Below, piece by piece: positions 25,035 to 36,582 of a stretch of DNA of 47,823 nucleotides (positions are counted from its first letter, which is position 1; the number at the start of each line of letters is the position of its first letter). This DNA is from Pseudonocardia ammonioxydans (GTDB lineage: Bacteria; Actinomycetota; Actinomycetes; Mycobacteriales; Pseudonocardiaceae). The DNA is taken from NCBI RefSeq assembly GCF_900115005.1, contig NZ_FOUY01000044.1, positions 1 to 47,823 on the forward strand. The letters run 5' to 3'. Position numbers and translations under genes: made by a program. Under the pieces are notes generated by a model, which was not told the DNA's origin, ran no database searches, and saw only the letters and a list, made by a program, of their open reading frames with translations.

Positions 25035-25060
25035 CCGGGGCCGGCTCCGGCCCGGCCGGG
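25035..25060. terminator. GC-rich hairpin after the DUF2236 gene
   Basis: CCGGGGCCGG and GGCCCGGCC can pair around a short loop with a bulge. It lies directly after the DUF2236 stop and before the convergent acyl-CoA dehydrogenase gene. Confidence 0.45.
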
Positions 25061-25064
25061 CCGG

Positions 25065-25134
25065 GTGAAGGCGATCAGGCGACGGCCATCAGGTGACGGC
25101 GATCAGGTGACGGCCATCAGGTGAAGGCGCTGAT
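25065..25134. repeat. 14-base tandem repeat across the acyl-CoA dehydrogenase stop codon
   Basis: Units starting at 25065, 25079, 25093, 25107 and 25121 read close to GTGACGGCCATCAG, with one to three changes per copy. Each contains TCA, the minus-strand TGA, at 25075, 25089, 25103 and 25117. The last is the real stop of the dehydrogenase. A 14-base period puts stops in all three frames. Confidence 0.9.
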
Positions 25135-26319
25135 CCCGGTGATGTCCCGCCCGACGATCAGCGTCTGGACGGTCTCGGTCCCCTCGAAGGTGTGGATGGA
25201 CTCGATGTCGGCCCAGTGCCGGGCGACGTGGTGCTCGAGCAGGATCCCGTTGCCGCCGAGCAGGTCCCGGGCCTGGGACAGGATGGAGCGGGCGGTGCTG
25301 GTGTTGTGCATCTTCGCCAGCCCCGCGACGGTCGGTGAGAGCGTGCCGCCCTCGGCCAGCCGGGCCATCTGGACGCAGTAGAGCTGCATGCCGGTGAGGT
25401 CGGCGAGCATCTTCACCAGCCGGTCCTGCACGATCTGGAAGCTCGCGAGGGGCCTGCCGAACTGCTCGCGTTCCTTCGCGTAGCGCAGCGCGGCGTCGTA
25501 GCCGGCGGTGGCGTGGCCCAGCGCCATCCAGGCGCAGGTGCTCCGGGTCGTGGCGAGCACGGCGGCACAGTCGGCGAACGACCGGGCGTGCGCGAGCCGG
25601 TTCTCGTCCGGCACCCGGACGCCGTCGAGGGTGATGTCGGCCTGCCACAACGCGCGCAACGAGACCTTGCCCGGGATCACCGTCGCCGTGTACCCGTCGG
25701 CCGGGGTCTCGACGACGAAACCGAGCACGTCGCCGGAACCGGTGTCGCGAGCCCAGACGATCACCAGGTCGGCGACGGTGCCGTTGCCGATCCAGCGCTT
25801 GGTCCCGTGCAGGACCCAGCCGTCGCCGTCGCGGGTGGCGGTCGTCTCCAGCGCGACCGAGTCCGACCCGTGGTGCGGCTCGGTCAGCGCGAACGCCCCC
25901 GTCCGCTCCAGCGTGGACATCGACGGCAACCAGCGCTGCTTCTGCTCGTCGGAGCCGCACATGTCGATCGACTTCATCGCCAGCCCGGCGTGCACGCCGA
26001 GGAACGTGCCCAGCGACCCGTCGCCGCGGTGCAGTTCCATGTGGACGAGTCCGAGCGCGAGCGGGCTCATCCCCGCGGCACCGTGGCCGGCGATGTCCTC
26101 CCCGACGATCCCCAGCTCGGGCAGCCTGCGGAACAGGTGCCACGGCAGCTCGGCGCGCTCCCAGTAGTCGTTGATGCCGGGGAGGACCTCGGTGTCGACG
26201 AACTTCCGCGTGCCGGCGAACAGGCGCCACTGCTCCTCGGTGAACTGCTCACGTACGGAGAAGAAATCAGTACCGAGTGCCTCGCCGAGCGCGGTGTACG
26301 GAGTGGTCGGTGCAGTCAT
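25117..26319 (-). CDS. Acyl-CoA dehydrogenase, glutaryl-CoA dehydrogenase-like
   Basis: This is a 400-residue flavoprotein of the acyl-CoA dehydrogenase family. Landmarks are GIVGEDIAGHGAAGMSPLA in the N-terminal helical domain, GAFALTEPHHGSDSVALETT (FAD/substrate beta domain), KRWIGNGTVADLVIVWARD, REQFGRPLASFQIVQDRL, and HTFEGTETVQTLIVGRDITG. Glu379 is the catalytic base, placed as in glutaryl-CoA dehydrogenase. The enzyme should introduce a 2,3 double bond into an acyl-CoA and might also decarboxylate. No electron-transfer flavoprotein or CoA-transferase is adjacent, so the substrate is undetermined. The stop codon sits in a 14-base tandem repeat. Confidence 0.9.
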   Translation of the reverse strand: MTAPTTPYTALGEALGTDFFSVREQFTEEQWRLFAGTRKFVDTEVLPGINDYWERAELPWHLFRRLPELGIVGEDIAGHGAAGMSPLALGLVHMELHRGDGSLGTFLGVHAGLAMKSIDMCGSDEQKQRWLPSMSTLERTGAFALTEPHHGSDSVALETTATRDGDGWVLHGTKRWIGNGTVADLVIVWARDTGSGDVLGFVVETPADGYTATVIPGKVSLRALWQADITLDGVRVPDENRLAHARSFADCAAVLATTRSTCAWMALGHATAGYDAALRYAKEREQFGRPLASFQIVQDRLVKMLADLTGMQLYCVQMARLAEGGTLSPTVAGLAKMHNTSTARSILSQARDLLGGNGILLEHHVARHWADIESIHTFEGTETVQTLIVGRDITGISAFT

Positions 26320-26431
26320 CGGCGCGGCCCCTCACCGTCGGCGTCGAGCCGATACTCACACGGGTCGTCCGGCCCCGCCGGGTGACCGGAGCCGGGCCCG
26401 GCCCGGCCACCCGGCGGTCGGCGTCCGCCGG

Positions 26432-26818
26432 TCAGGCCGTGACCAGGCAGAACGGGTGCCCGACCGGATCGAGGAACACCCGGAAGCTCTCCGGGGCCGG
26501 CTGGACCTCGTGCTTGCGCGCGCCGATCGCCAGGACGGCGGCCTCGCCGGTGTCGAGGTCCGGCACCTCGAAGTCGAAGTGCGCCCGTTGCGGGTGCTCC
26601 TGGCCGGGCCACTCCGGGGGCCGGTAGGGGCCCTCGCTGATCGCCTGGAACGCCAGGGTGGCGCCGGCGCCGCCGGGGTCGAGCTCGATCCAGTCGTTCT
26701 CGGTCCGTTCCTTGACCGGCCAGCCGGTGAGGCGCGAGTAGAAGCGCGCGAGCTCCAGCGGGTCCGGGCAGTCGAGCGCGGTGAGGGCGAGCCGGGCGAT
26801 GGGTGTGTCGGTGGTCAT
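26432..26818 (-). CDS. VOC-superfamily (glyoxalase/dioxygenase-like) protein
   Basis: This 128-residue protein has the two-module VOC fold: ALTALDCPDPLELARFYSRL at the start, a central AHFDFEVPDLDTGEAAV and a C-terminal FRVFLDPVGHPFCLV. His and Glu/Asp positions consistent with a divalent metal site are present. Actinobacterial relatives are small cytoplasmic proteins of unknown function, sometimes involved in resistance to small molecules. It is 112 bases downstream of the acyl-CoA dehydrogenase start on the same strand and is not part of an obvious operon. Confidence 0.82.
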   Translation of the reverse strand: MTTDTPIARLALTALDCPDPLELARFYSRLTGWPVKERTENDWIELDPGGAGATLAFQAISEGPYRPPEWPGQEHPQRAHFDFEVPDLDTGEAAVLAIGARKHEVQPAPESFRVFLDPVGHPFCLVTA

Positions 26819-26891
26819 GGGGCGAGTGTGCCGGTGACCCCCGACAGCGACCGCCGGATTTTCGGCCGGCCCGATGTCGCCGGCCGTTCGC

Positions 26892-31013
<4,122 letters not shown>

Positions 31014-31340
31014 CGTTCGTTCAGTCTGCCTGGTCGTCCGGGGTGTCGCGGACGCCGACCATGGTGATCGGCGTCGCAGGCTGCGGCAATCGGATTAAGC
31101 CGGCTCGGGGCCGGGCCTACGAAGGGTCCGAACCGGGCGCCGGTCGCCTCGCGGCGAGTGGCACACCGCGGCTCCAGCCGGACGGTATTCCGCGGCGGCG
31201 GTTATCTGTTGCGGCCCGGGGACTCGTGTCGCCCGGCTCGGACACCCCGTCCAACAGGAGGTGCGGCGCCGTCATTCCCGCCCGGGCGAAGATTTTTTCC
31301 GGCGGGCCCGGTGTGCCCGGGGCAGTGCCGTGTGGCCGGG
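31014..31340. other. 327-base non-coding region upstream of hrpA
   Basis: No conserved gene is seen here. It should contain the hrpA promoter on the minus strand and the 3' end of the serine hydrolase transcript. A 13-residue minus-strand reading frame (31021-31062, MVGVRDTPDDQAD) ends 7 bases before the hrpA start but lacks a ribosome site. A T6 run at 31293-31298 is the only such run in the region. Local composition is less GC-skewed than the genes around it. I cannot match it to a known riboswitch. Confidence 0.5.
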
Positions 31341-32198
31341 TCAGGGCACCGTTCCCAGTGCCGCCAGGACGCCGTCGGTCCACGGGGTCCAGGCGTCGAT
31401 CGCCCACTGCCCGAAGTCCCGGTCGGTGAGGACGACGGCGGCGGCGCGTGCGTCCGGGTCCACCCACAGGAACGTCCCCGACTGGCCGAAGTGGCCGAAC
31501 GTACGCGGGGAGGAGTCCAGGCCCGTCCAGTGCGGGGACTTGCCGTTGCGGATCTCCATGCCGAGACCCCAGTCGTTGGGCCGCTGCCGCCCGTAGCCGG
31601 GCAGCAGTCCGTCGAGGCCGGGGTGGACGACGGTCGTGGCCTCGGCCACGGTGCGCGGGTCGAGCAGCTGCGGCGCCTGCAGCTCGGCGGCGAACCGGGC
31701 GAGGTCGTCGGCGGTGGACACGGCCCCGGCGCCGGCCGGGCCCTCGAGGCGGGTGTGTGCCAGGCCGAGCGGCTCGCAGACCGCCTGGTGCAGGTAGTCG
31801 GCGAAACCGATCCCGGTCGCGTCGGCGACGGTGTCGGCGAGCACCGCGAAGCCGGTGTTGGAGTAGATCCGCCGCGCGCCCGGGGCGGCCTGGACCCGGT
31901 CGGAGTCGAAGGCCAGGCCGGAGGTGTGCGCGATCAGGTGCCGGACGGTCGAGCCGTCCGGGCCGGCCGCGTCGTCCCAGTCGAGGGCGCCCTCCTCGAC
32001 CGCGACCAGCACGGCGTAGGCCGAGAGCAGCTTGGTGACCGAGGCGAGCGGGAACTCGCGTGCGGTGTCACCGGCGTCGGCGAGGACGGTCCCGTCCGCG
32101 GCGACGACGGCGGCGGCGACGTGGTCGACCGGCCAGTCCAGGACCCGGCGCACCGCCGGGGCGAGCTCGGTCACGACGTGCGGGACGGTCGGATGCAC
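31341..32198 (-). CDS. Serine hydrolase of the beta-lactamase / penicillin-binding-protein family
   Basis: The 285-residue product has the class C beta-lactamase/esterase fold. The nucleophile tetrad is SVTK (Ser53, Lys56), the second motif is YSN (112-114), and HFGQSGTFLWVD near the C-terminus occupies the third-motif region. HLIAHTSGL is also typical. There is no signal peptide, so it is probably a cytoplasmic esterase or peptidase-like enzyme, not a resistance beta-lactamase. The start is GTG 32198, which gives MHPTVPHVV. It follows the SDR gene by 25 bases on the same strand, so co-transcription is likely. Confidence 0.85.
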   Translation of the reverse strand: MHPTVPHVVTELAPAVRRVLDWPVDHVAAAVVAADGTVLADAGDTAREFPLASVTKLLSAYAVLVAVEEGALDWDDAAGPDGSTVRHLIAHTSGLAFDSDRVQAAPGARRIYSNTGFAVLADTVADATGIGFADYLHQAVCEPLGLAHTRLEGPAGAGAVSTADDLARFAAELQAPQLLDPRTVAEATTVVHPGLDGLLPGYGRQRPNDWGLGMEIRNGKSPHWTGLDSSPRTFGHFGQSGTFLWVDPDARAAAVVLTDRDFGQWAIDAWTPWTDGVLAALGTVP

Positions 32199-32223
32199 AT
32201 GCCACCCATCCTGGCAGCCGGGC

Positions 32224-32895
32224 TCACCCGTCGCCGTAGACCGGGACCAGCGCGCCGGAGACCGGGGCGGCGTCCGGGCCGGCCAGGAACGCGATCACCT
32301 TCGCGATGGCCGCGGGTGCGACCGAGCGGGCCACCGCGGCGTCGTTCATCCACTCGCGGTTGGCGGGGGTGTCCATCACCGACGGCAGGACGGCGTTCAC
32401 CCGGATCCCCTGTGGCCGGAGCTCGTCGGCGAGCAGCTCGGTGAGCCGGTGTACGGCGGCCTTGCTGGTGCCGTGCGCGAGCTGGGCCGGGCCGCTGATC
32501 CCGGTCCGCGCCCCGACGGTGACGATCGCGCCGCCGCCGGAGCCGGCGATCCGGGGCGCCGCGGCCTGCGCCGCCCAGACGACCGAGCCGAAGTTGGTGT
32601 CGAACAGCCCGTGCAGGGTGTCCTCGTCGGTGTCGGCGAGCCCGCCGCCGGCGTAGCCGCCCGCGACCGCGATCAGCGCCCCGATCGGCAGGCCCAGCTC
32701 GTCGACGCGGGCGAACGCCTCGCCGACCGCGCCCCGGTCGGTGAGGTCGACCGCGATCCGGTCGGCGCCCAGCGCGTCCAGGGCGTCGCCGGGCCGGTCC
32801 AGCGCGACGACCCGGTGCCCCCGCCCGGTGAACTCCTCGACGACGGCGCGGCCCAGCGCGCCCGCGGCCCCGGTGACGACAACGGCATCGGTCAT
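32224..32895 (-). CDS. SDR-family protein lacking the catalytic tyrosine
   Basis: This 223-residue Rossmann protein has TGAAGALG as its cofactor loop, LDRPGDAL after beta-2 and DLTDRGAV. The expected active-site motif YxxxK reads H141-GTS-K145, and the usual Ser position in the preceding strand (TVGARTG) is Ala129. The Lys is kept. The C-terminus VPVYGDG is normal for SDRs. Some SDR subgroups with VGAR lack the Ser, but loss of the Tyr is rare. It may use another proton donor, bind cofactor only, or act structurally. It precedes the serine hydrolase in a likely two-gene unit. Confidence 0.8.
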   Translation of the reverse strand: MTDAVVVTGAAGALGRAVVEEFTGRGHRVVALDRPGDALDALGADRIAVDLTDRGAVGEAFARVDELGLPIGALIAVAGGYAGGGLADTDEDTLHGLFDTNFGSVVWAAQAAAPRIAGSGGGAIVTVGARTGISGPAQLAHGTSKAAVHRLTELLADELRPQGIRVNAVLPSVMDTPANREWMNDAAVARSVAPAAIAKVIAFLAGPDAAPVSGALVPVYGDG

Positions 32896-32980
32896 GGCGG
32901 CATCGTCGCACCGTCCCCGGGCCGGCGGCGACCGTCGGCATCACGTGCCGGCCCGGGGCCGACCGGGAAGGATGGGTGCG

Positions 32981-33874
32981 ATGACGGATCTCCCCGGTGG
33001 TGACGGCGGGGCGAGGCGCCGCGGCCGCGTCCTGGTCGGGACGTCCGGATGGCGCTACCCGCCGTGGCGCGGCACGTTCTACCCGCCCGGGCTGGTGCAG
33101 CGCCGCGAGCTGGAGTACCTGTCCCGGCGGGTCACCTCGATCGAGATCAACGGATCGTTCTACTCGCTGCAGCGGCCGCAGAGCTGGCTCGACTGGGCCG
33201 GGCAGGCCCCCGACGGCTTCGTCTTCGCGGTGAAGGGCCCGCGGTTCGTGACGCACATGAAGCAGCTGCGCGATGTCGCCACCCCGGTCGCGAACTTCCT
33301 CGCCTCCGGCGTGCTCGGTCTCGGTCCGGCACTCGGGCCGGTGCTGTGGCAGCTGCCCCCGCGGATGCGGTTCGACCCCGAGCGGACGGCCGCGTTCCTG
33401 GCACTGCTGCCCCGCAGCACCTCCGACGCCGCGCGCCTGGCTGCCCGGCACGACGAGCGCCTCGACGGCCGGGCGCTGACCGCGACCGACGCCGACCGCC
33501 CGCTGCGGCACGCGGTCGAGCCGCGGCACGAGTCGTTCCGCGACCCGGCGTTCACCGCGCTGCTGCGCGAGCACGGGGCCGCGCTGGTGCTGTCCGACTC
33601 GGCCGGGACCTGGCCGGTGTTCGACGAGGCCACCGCCGACCTCGTCTACGTCCGGCTGCACGGGCAGGGCGAGCTCTACGCCGGTGGGTACACCGCGGAC
33701 GCGCTCGACGCCTGGGCGGACCGGATCCGCGGCTGGACCGGCGAGGGTCGCGACGTCGTCTGCTACTTCGACAACGACATGAAGGTGCACGCGCCGGCCG
33801 ACGCCATGGCGCTGCTGGAGCGCCTCGGGAGCCCGGCGCTGCCCGGGTCGGGTGACGCCGGTCCTCAGTCTTGA
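32981..33874 (+). CDS. DUF72-family protein
   Basis: This is a 297-residue protein of the DUF72 (YecE-like) TIM-barrel family. Signature segments are VLVGTSGWRYPPWRGTFYPP, LEYLSRRVTSIEINGSFYSL, FVFAVKGPRFVTHMKQL, LGPVLWQLPP, HAVEPRHESF and DLVYVRLHG. The family has no firmly established reaction. It is cytoplasmic. The ATG at 32981 has GGAAGG at suitable spacing; an ATG at 32972 is too close to it. It is divergent from the SDR gene. TGAGACGGCG directly after the stop is repeated 18 bases later. Confidence 0.88.
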   Translation: MTDLPGGDGGARRRGRVLVGTSGWRYPPWRGTFYPPGLVQRRELEYLSRRVTSIEINGSFYSLQRPQSWLDWAGQAPDGFVFAVKGPRFVTHMKQLRDVATPVANFLASGVLGLGPALGPVLWQLPPRMRFDPERTAAFLALLPRSTSDAARLAARHDERLDGRALTATDADRPLRHAVEPRHESFRDPAFTALLREHGAALVLSDSAGTWPVFDEATADLVYVRLHGQGELYAGGYTADALDAWADRIRGWTGEGRDVVCYFDNDMKVHAPADAMALLERLGSPALPGSGDAGPQS

Positions 33875-33928
33875 TGAGACGGCGACGACCGGTGAGACGG
33901 CGGTGGGGTCCGGACCGACACCGGTCAC

Positions 33929-35224
33929 GTGAGCACCTCGCGGGACACCTCCGGCGTGGCGGGACCGCCCGCCGCGCCCCTGCCGACCGGCCGGCACGCA
34001 CTGTCGTCCGAGGACGCCGGGTCGCCGCACGGCGGGGTCCCGCGGCCCCGGGCCGCCGTGCCGTCCCCCGTGCCGTCCCCCGTGCCGAGGCCGCGGGCCA
34101 CCGGTGCCCGGTCGTGCGACGCGCCGCGGGTCCCGCCGGCCACCGGCAGCGGCCCGCACTACGACGGCTACCCGCACGTCCCGTTCGGTGCCCCGCCGTT
34201 CGGTACCCGGCGCCGGGCCGGCCGTGAGGGCCCGACGGCGCAGGACGGTGTCGACGGCGGCCCCGGAGCGGGCGCACAGCCGTCCGCGGACGGCGCTCTC
34301 CGGGGCTCGGGCAGCGCCCGCGCCGCCGGGCCGGTCCGGCCCGCGGTGGGCTCGCTCCGTGCAGCCGTTCGGCCCGGTGCGGCCGGCCGCGCCCCGACGA
34401 CGGGCCCCGGCAGCGGGTCCAGCCGACCCGGCGAGACCGGCTGGACCCGGACGGCGGGCCGGAGCGGCGTGAGCGGCCGGACCGGCTCGACCGGCTGGAC
34501 TGGTGCAGCCGGTGAGACCGGCGCAACCGGCCGGCGCGGTGAGACGGGCCGAAGCAGCGTGGGCGGTCGGCCCGGCTCGACCGGCTGGACTGGCGCAGCC
34601 GGCAGGACCGGCTCGACCGGCCGGAGCAGCGCGGGTGGCTGGACCGGCGGGACCGGCGGGACCGGCCCGACCCGCGCAGCCGGCCAGCCCGATCCGACCT
34701 GTGGACCGGCTGGGCGGATGGGCGGCGGCCGGCTCGGCACGACGGACCGGGCCGGACGGGGCGGTGCGGGCGGCCGGGCCGGGAGTGCTGCGTGGCCGAC
34801 GGCCGCCACGCGGGGCGGGACACCCCGAGGTGTGACCGGGGCGGCCGGTGCCGTGCTCGAGGCGGCCGCGCTGGTGCTCGGCGTCCTCGGCTTGCTGTGC
34901 GCCGTGCTCCCGTTCGCCGATCCGGGCCTGCTCGCGGCGGCGCCGTCCGCCGGCCCGGTCCCGGCCGCCGAGGTGGCCGGACTCGTCGGCGTGCTCGCGT
35001 GGCCCCTGGCCGCGGTGGGCCTGGCCGCCGGGACGTTCGGGATCGCGCGGGCGGGCTCGGAGCGTCGTGGTGTCGCGGTCGCCGGGACGGTGCTCTCCGC
35101 GCTCGGCCTGGTCCTCGCCCTCGCGCAGCTGCCCGCCGTCACGGCGATCTGGCCGGTGGCCTCCGCCGCCGTGGCCGCGGCGACCCCGGGCCCGGTGACC
35201 CGCCGTGCGCGTCACCCGAGGTAG
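33929..35224 (+). CDS. Collagen-like membrane protein with C-terminal DUF4190-type helices
   Basis: This 431-residue protein has three parts. Residues 1-175 are Pro/Arg/Gly-rich and disordered. Residues 177-209 are 11 uninterrupted Gly-X-Y triplets and 213-233 are seven more, with Thr or Ser frequent in Y and almost no Pro. The 16-residue block beginning GSTGWTGAAG occurs twice (186-201 and 216-231). Residues about 308-405 form three hydrophobic helices with the pattern ALVLGVLGLL, GLAAGTFGIARAGSERRG, VAVAGTVLSALGLVLALA, resembling DUF4190 membrane domains. The collagen-like part would sit on the cytoplasmic or outer face depending on topology. The GTG start has no clear ribosome site, so the N-terminus is uncertain. 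Function is unknown. Confidence 0.68.
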   Translation: MSTSRDTSGVAGPPAAPLPTGRHALSSEDAGSPHGGVPRPRAAVPSPVPSPVPRPRATGARSCDAPRVPPATGSGPHYDGYPHVPFGAPPFGTRRRAGREGPTAQDGVDGGPGAGAQPSADGALRGSGSARAAGPVRPAVGSLRAAVRPGAAGRAPTTGPGSGSSRPGETGWTRTAGRSGVSGRTGSTGWTGAAGETGATGRRGETGRSSVGGRPGSTGWTGAAGRTGSTGRSSAGGWTGGTGGTGPTRAAGQPDPTCGPAGRMGGGRLGTTDRAGRGGAGGRAGSAAWPTAATRGGTPRGVTGAAGAVLEAAALVLGVLGLLCAVLPFADPGLLAAAPSAGPVPAAEVAGLVGVLAWPLAAVGLAAGTFGIARAGSERRGVAVAGTVLSALGLVLALAQLPAVTAIWPVASAAVAAATPGPVTRRARHPR

Positions 35225-35322
35225 CGCCGCGCCGTGACCGGTGTCGGGTCGCGTTCCTCGCCCTGCGCGGCGACGAGATCGTCGCGATCGGCGTCGGCGG
35301 ACCGCCCGGCCGCGCCGCCGGA

Positions 35323-36534
35323 TCAGCGACGGGCGTGCGCGAGCAGCATCCGCCGTCCGACCAGCATCAGCGCGGCCGACACGAGCATCACGACCGCGTT
35401 GACCGACCACGCGACCGGGAACCCGGCGTGCGTGGCCAGCCAGCCGAACACGATCGGGCCGGCGAACCCACCGGCGTACACCCCGACCTGCACGATCGAC
35501 GTCGCCGCGGCCGGGGCGGACGGGTTGAGCCGCACCACCGCGAACTGCAGCAGGCCCGGCCACGCCCAGCCGAGCCCGAAGGCCAGGACCGTGCCGATCA
35601 CCAGCGCCGGTGTACCCGGCACGGCGAGCAGGCCGAACCCGGCCGCACCGGCGGCGAGGCTCCCGGCGACGACCGCGACGTGCCCGCCCCCGCGGCCCGA
35701 GCTCGCCCGGGCCTCCTCACGACGGTCGGCGAGCCAGCCGTGCAGCAGCCGCACGCTCAGCCCGATCACGCTGCCCATGGTCAGGACCAGGCCGGCGAGC
35801 CCCGGCGCGACGCCGCGTTCCACGGCCGAGGAGACCAGGAAGACCCCCAGCGCCGTGGCCGTCCCGGCCGCCAGCCCGGAGGCCGCGCCGATCACGCCGA
35901 GCGCGGCCGTGGCACGGTCGGCCTTGCGGGGCCGGGCGGGTGGGCCCGCGTTCTCCCGCGGGCACAGGAACAGCGCGGACAGCGCGAGCACGGCGCCGAT
36001 CACGTACGCCCAGCGCCACCCGACGGTCAGTGCGATCGCCGGCACCGCCACCCCGGCCAGCAGCGTCGCGGTGGGGATCGCCGCCTGCTTCACCCCGAAC
36101 GACAGGCCCATCCGCCGCGCCGGGACCGAGCGGGCCAGCGTCAGGTTCGACGACAGCTGGCCCATCACGTTGCACCACGCGCTGCACAGCAGCAGCGCGA
36201 CCAGCGATGCGTAGGAGGTCGCGAACAGGGCCAGCGCGGTCATCAGCGCCGCGGCGCCCAGCGCGGCGATCCGGCTGGTCCAGCGGGAGCCGACCCGCTC
36301 GACGATCATCCCGACGGGCAGCGAGCACAGTGCGCTGACGCCGAAGTAGAGCGCCACCACCAGCCCGAGCCCCGCCGGGTCGAAGCCGAGGTCCGCCGAG
36401 AGCTGCACGGCCAGCGCGCCGGTGAGGAACACCGGCAGCACCGACACCGTCGTCACCGCGACCGCGCCGGCGGCCACGCGGAACGCCGAGGGCGCTGCCG
36501 CCTCGGAGGCGCGGGAGTCGGTAGCGCTGCTCAT
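35323..36534 (-). CDS. MFS transporter
   Basis: A 403-residue integral membrane protein with about 12 hydrophobic helices is encoded. MFS signs include PVGMIVERVGSRWTSRIAAL (loop 2-3), FGVKQAAIPTATLLAG in helix 5, a polar central loop near residues 205-215, and the repeat-half loop LLHGWLADRREEARA. It resembles cyanate/nitrate-type or sugar-phosphate-type permeases of the CynX group, but the substrate cannot be deduced. The ATG at 36534 is used; a TTG three codons upstream is less likely. It converges with the collagen-like gene and is downstream of the acyl-CoA ligase, so transport of an organic acid is plausible. Confidence 0.87.
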   Translation of the reverse strand: MSSATDSRASEAAAPSAFRVAAGAVAVTTVSVLPVFLTGALAVQLSADLGFDPAGLGLVVALYFGVSALCSLPVGMIVERVGSRWTSRIAALGAAALMTALALFATSYASLVALLLCSAWCNVMGQLSSNLTLARSVPARRMGLSFGVKQAAIPTATLLAGVAVPAIALTVGWRWAYVIGAVLALSALFLCPRENAGPPARPRKADRATAALGVIGAASGLAAGTATALGVFLVSSAVERGVAPGLAGLVLTMGSVIGLSVRLLHGWLADRREEARASSGRGGGHVAVVAGSLAAGAAGFGLLAVPGTPALVIGTVLAFGLGWAWPGLLQFAVVRLNPSAPAAATSIVQVGVYAGGFAGPIVFGWLATHAGFPVAWSVNAVVMLVSAALMLVGRRMLLAHARR

Positions 36535-36582
36535 GTTGAGCAACGCTAACCGAACCGCGGGGCCGGGACGAGGGGACGTGAG

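Noticed and set aside
31280..31310. T6 run beside a CGCCCGGGCG palindrome as an intrinsic terminator
   Set aside because: The stem has no room for a loop and the T-run is on the strand opposite to both flanking genes' transcripts.
34168..35142. Minus-strand Pro/Val-rich frame with PVEPVRP-like repeats
   Set aside because: It is the antisense reading of the Gly-X-Y region. The plus frame alone encodes the DUF4190-type membrane helices.
35235..35330. Plus-strand stretch reading VAFLALRGDEIVAIGVGG after the collagen-like gene
   Set aside because: It looks protein-like but has no start, no complete domain and runs into the convergent transporter gene. It may be a worn gene fragment but cannot be supported.
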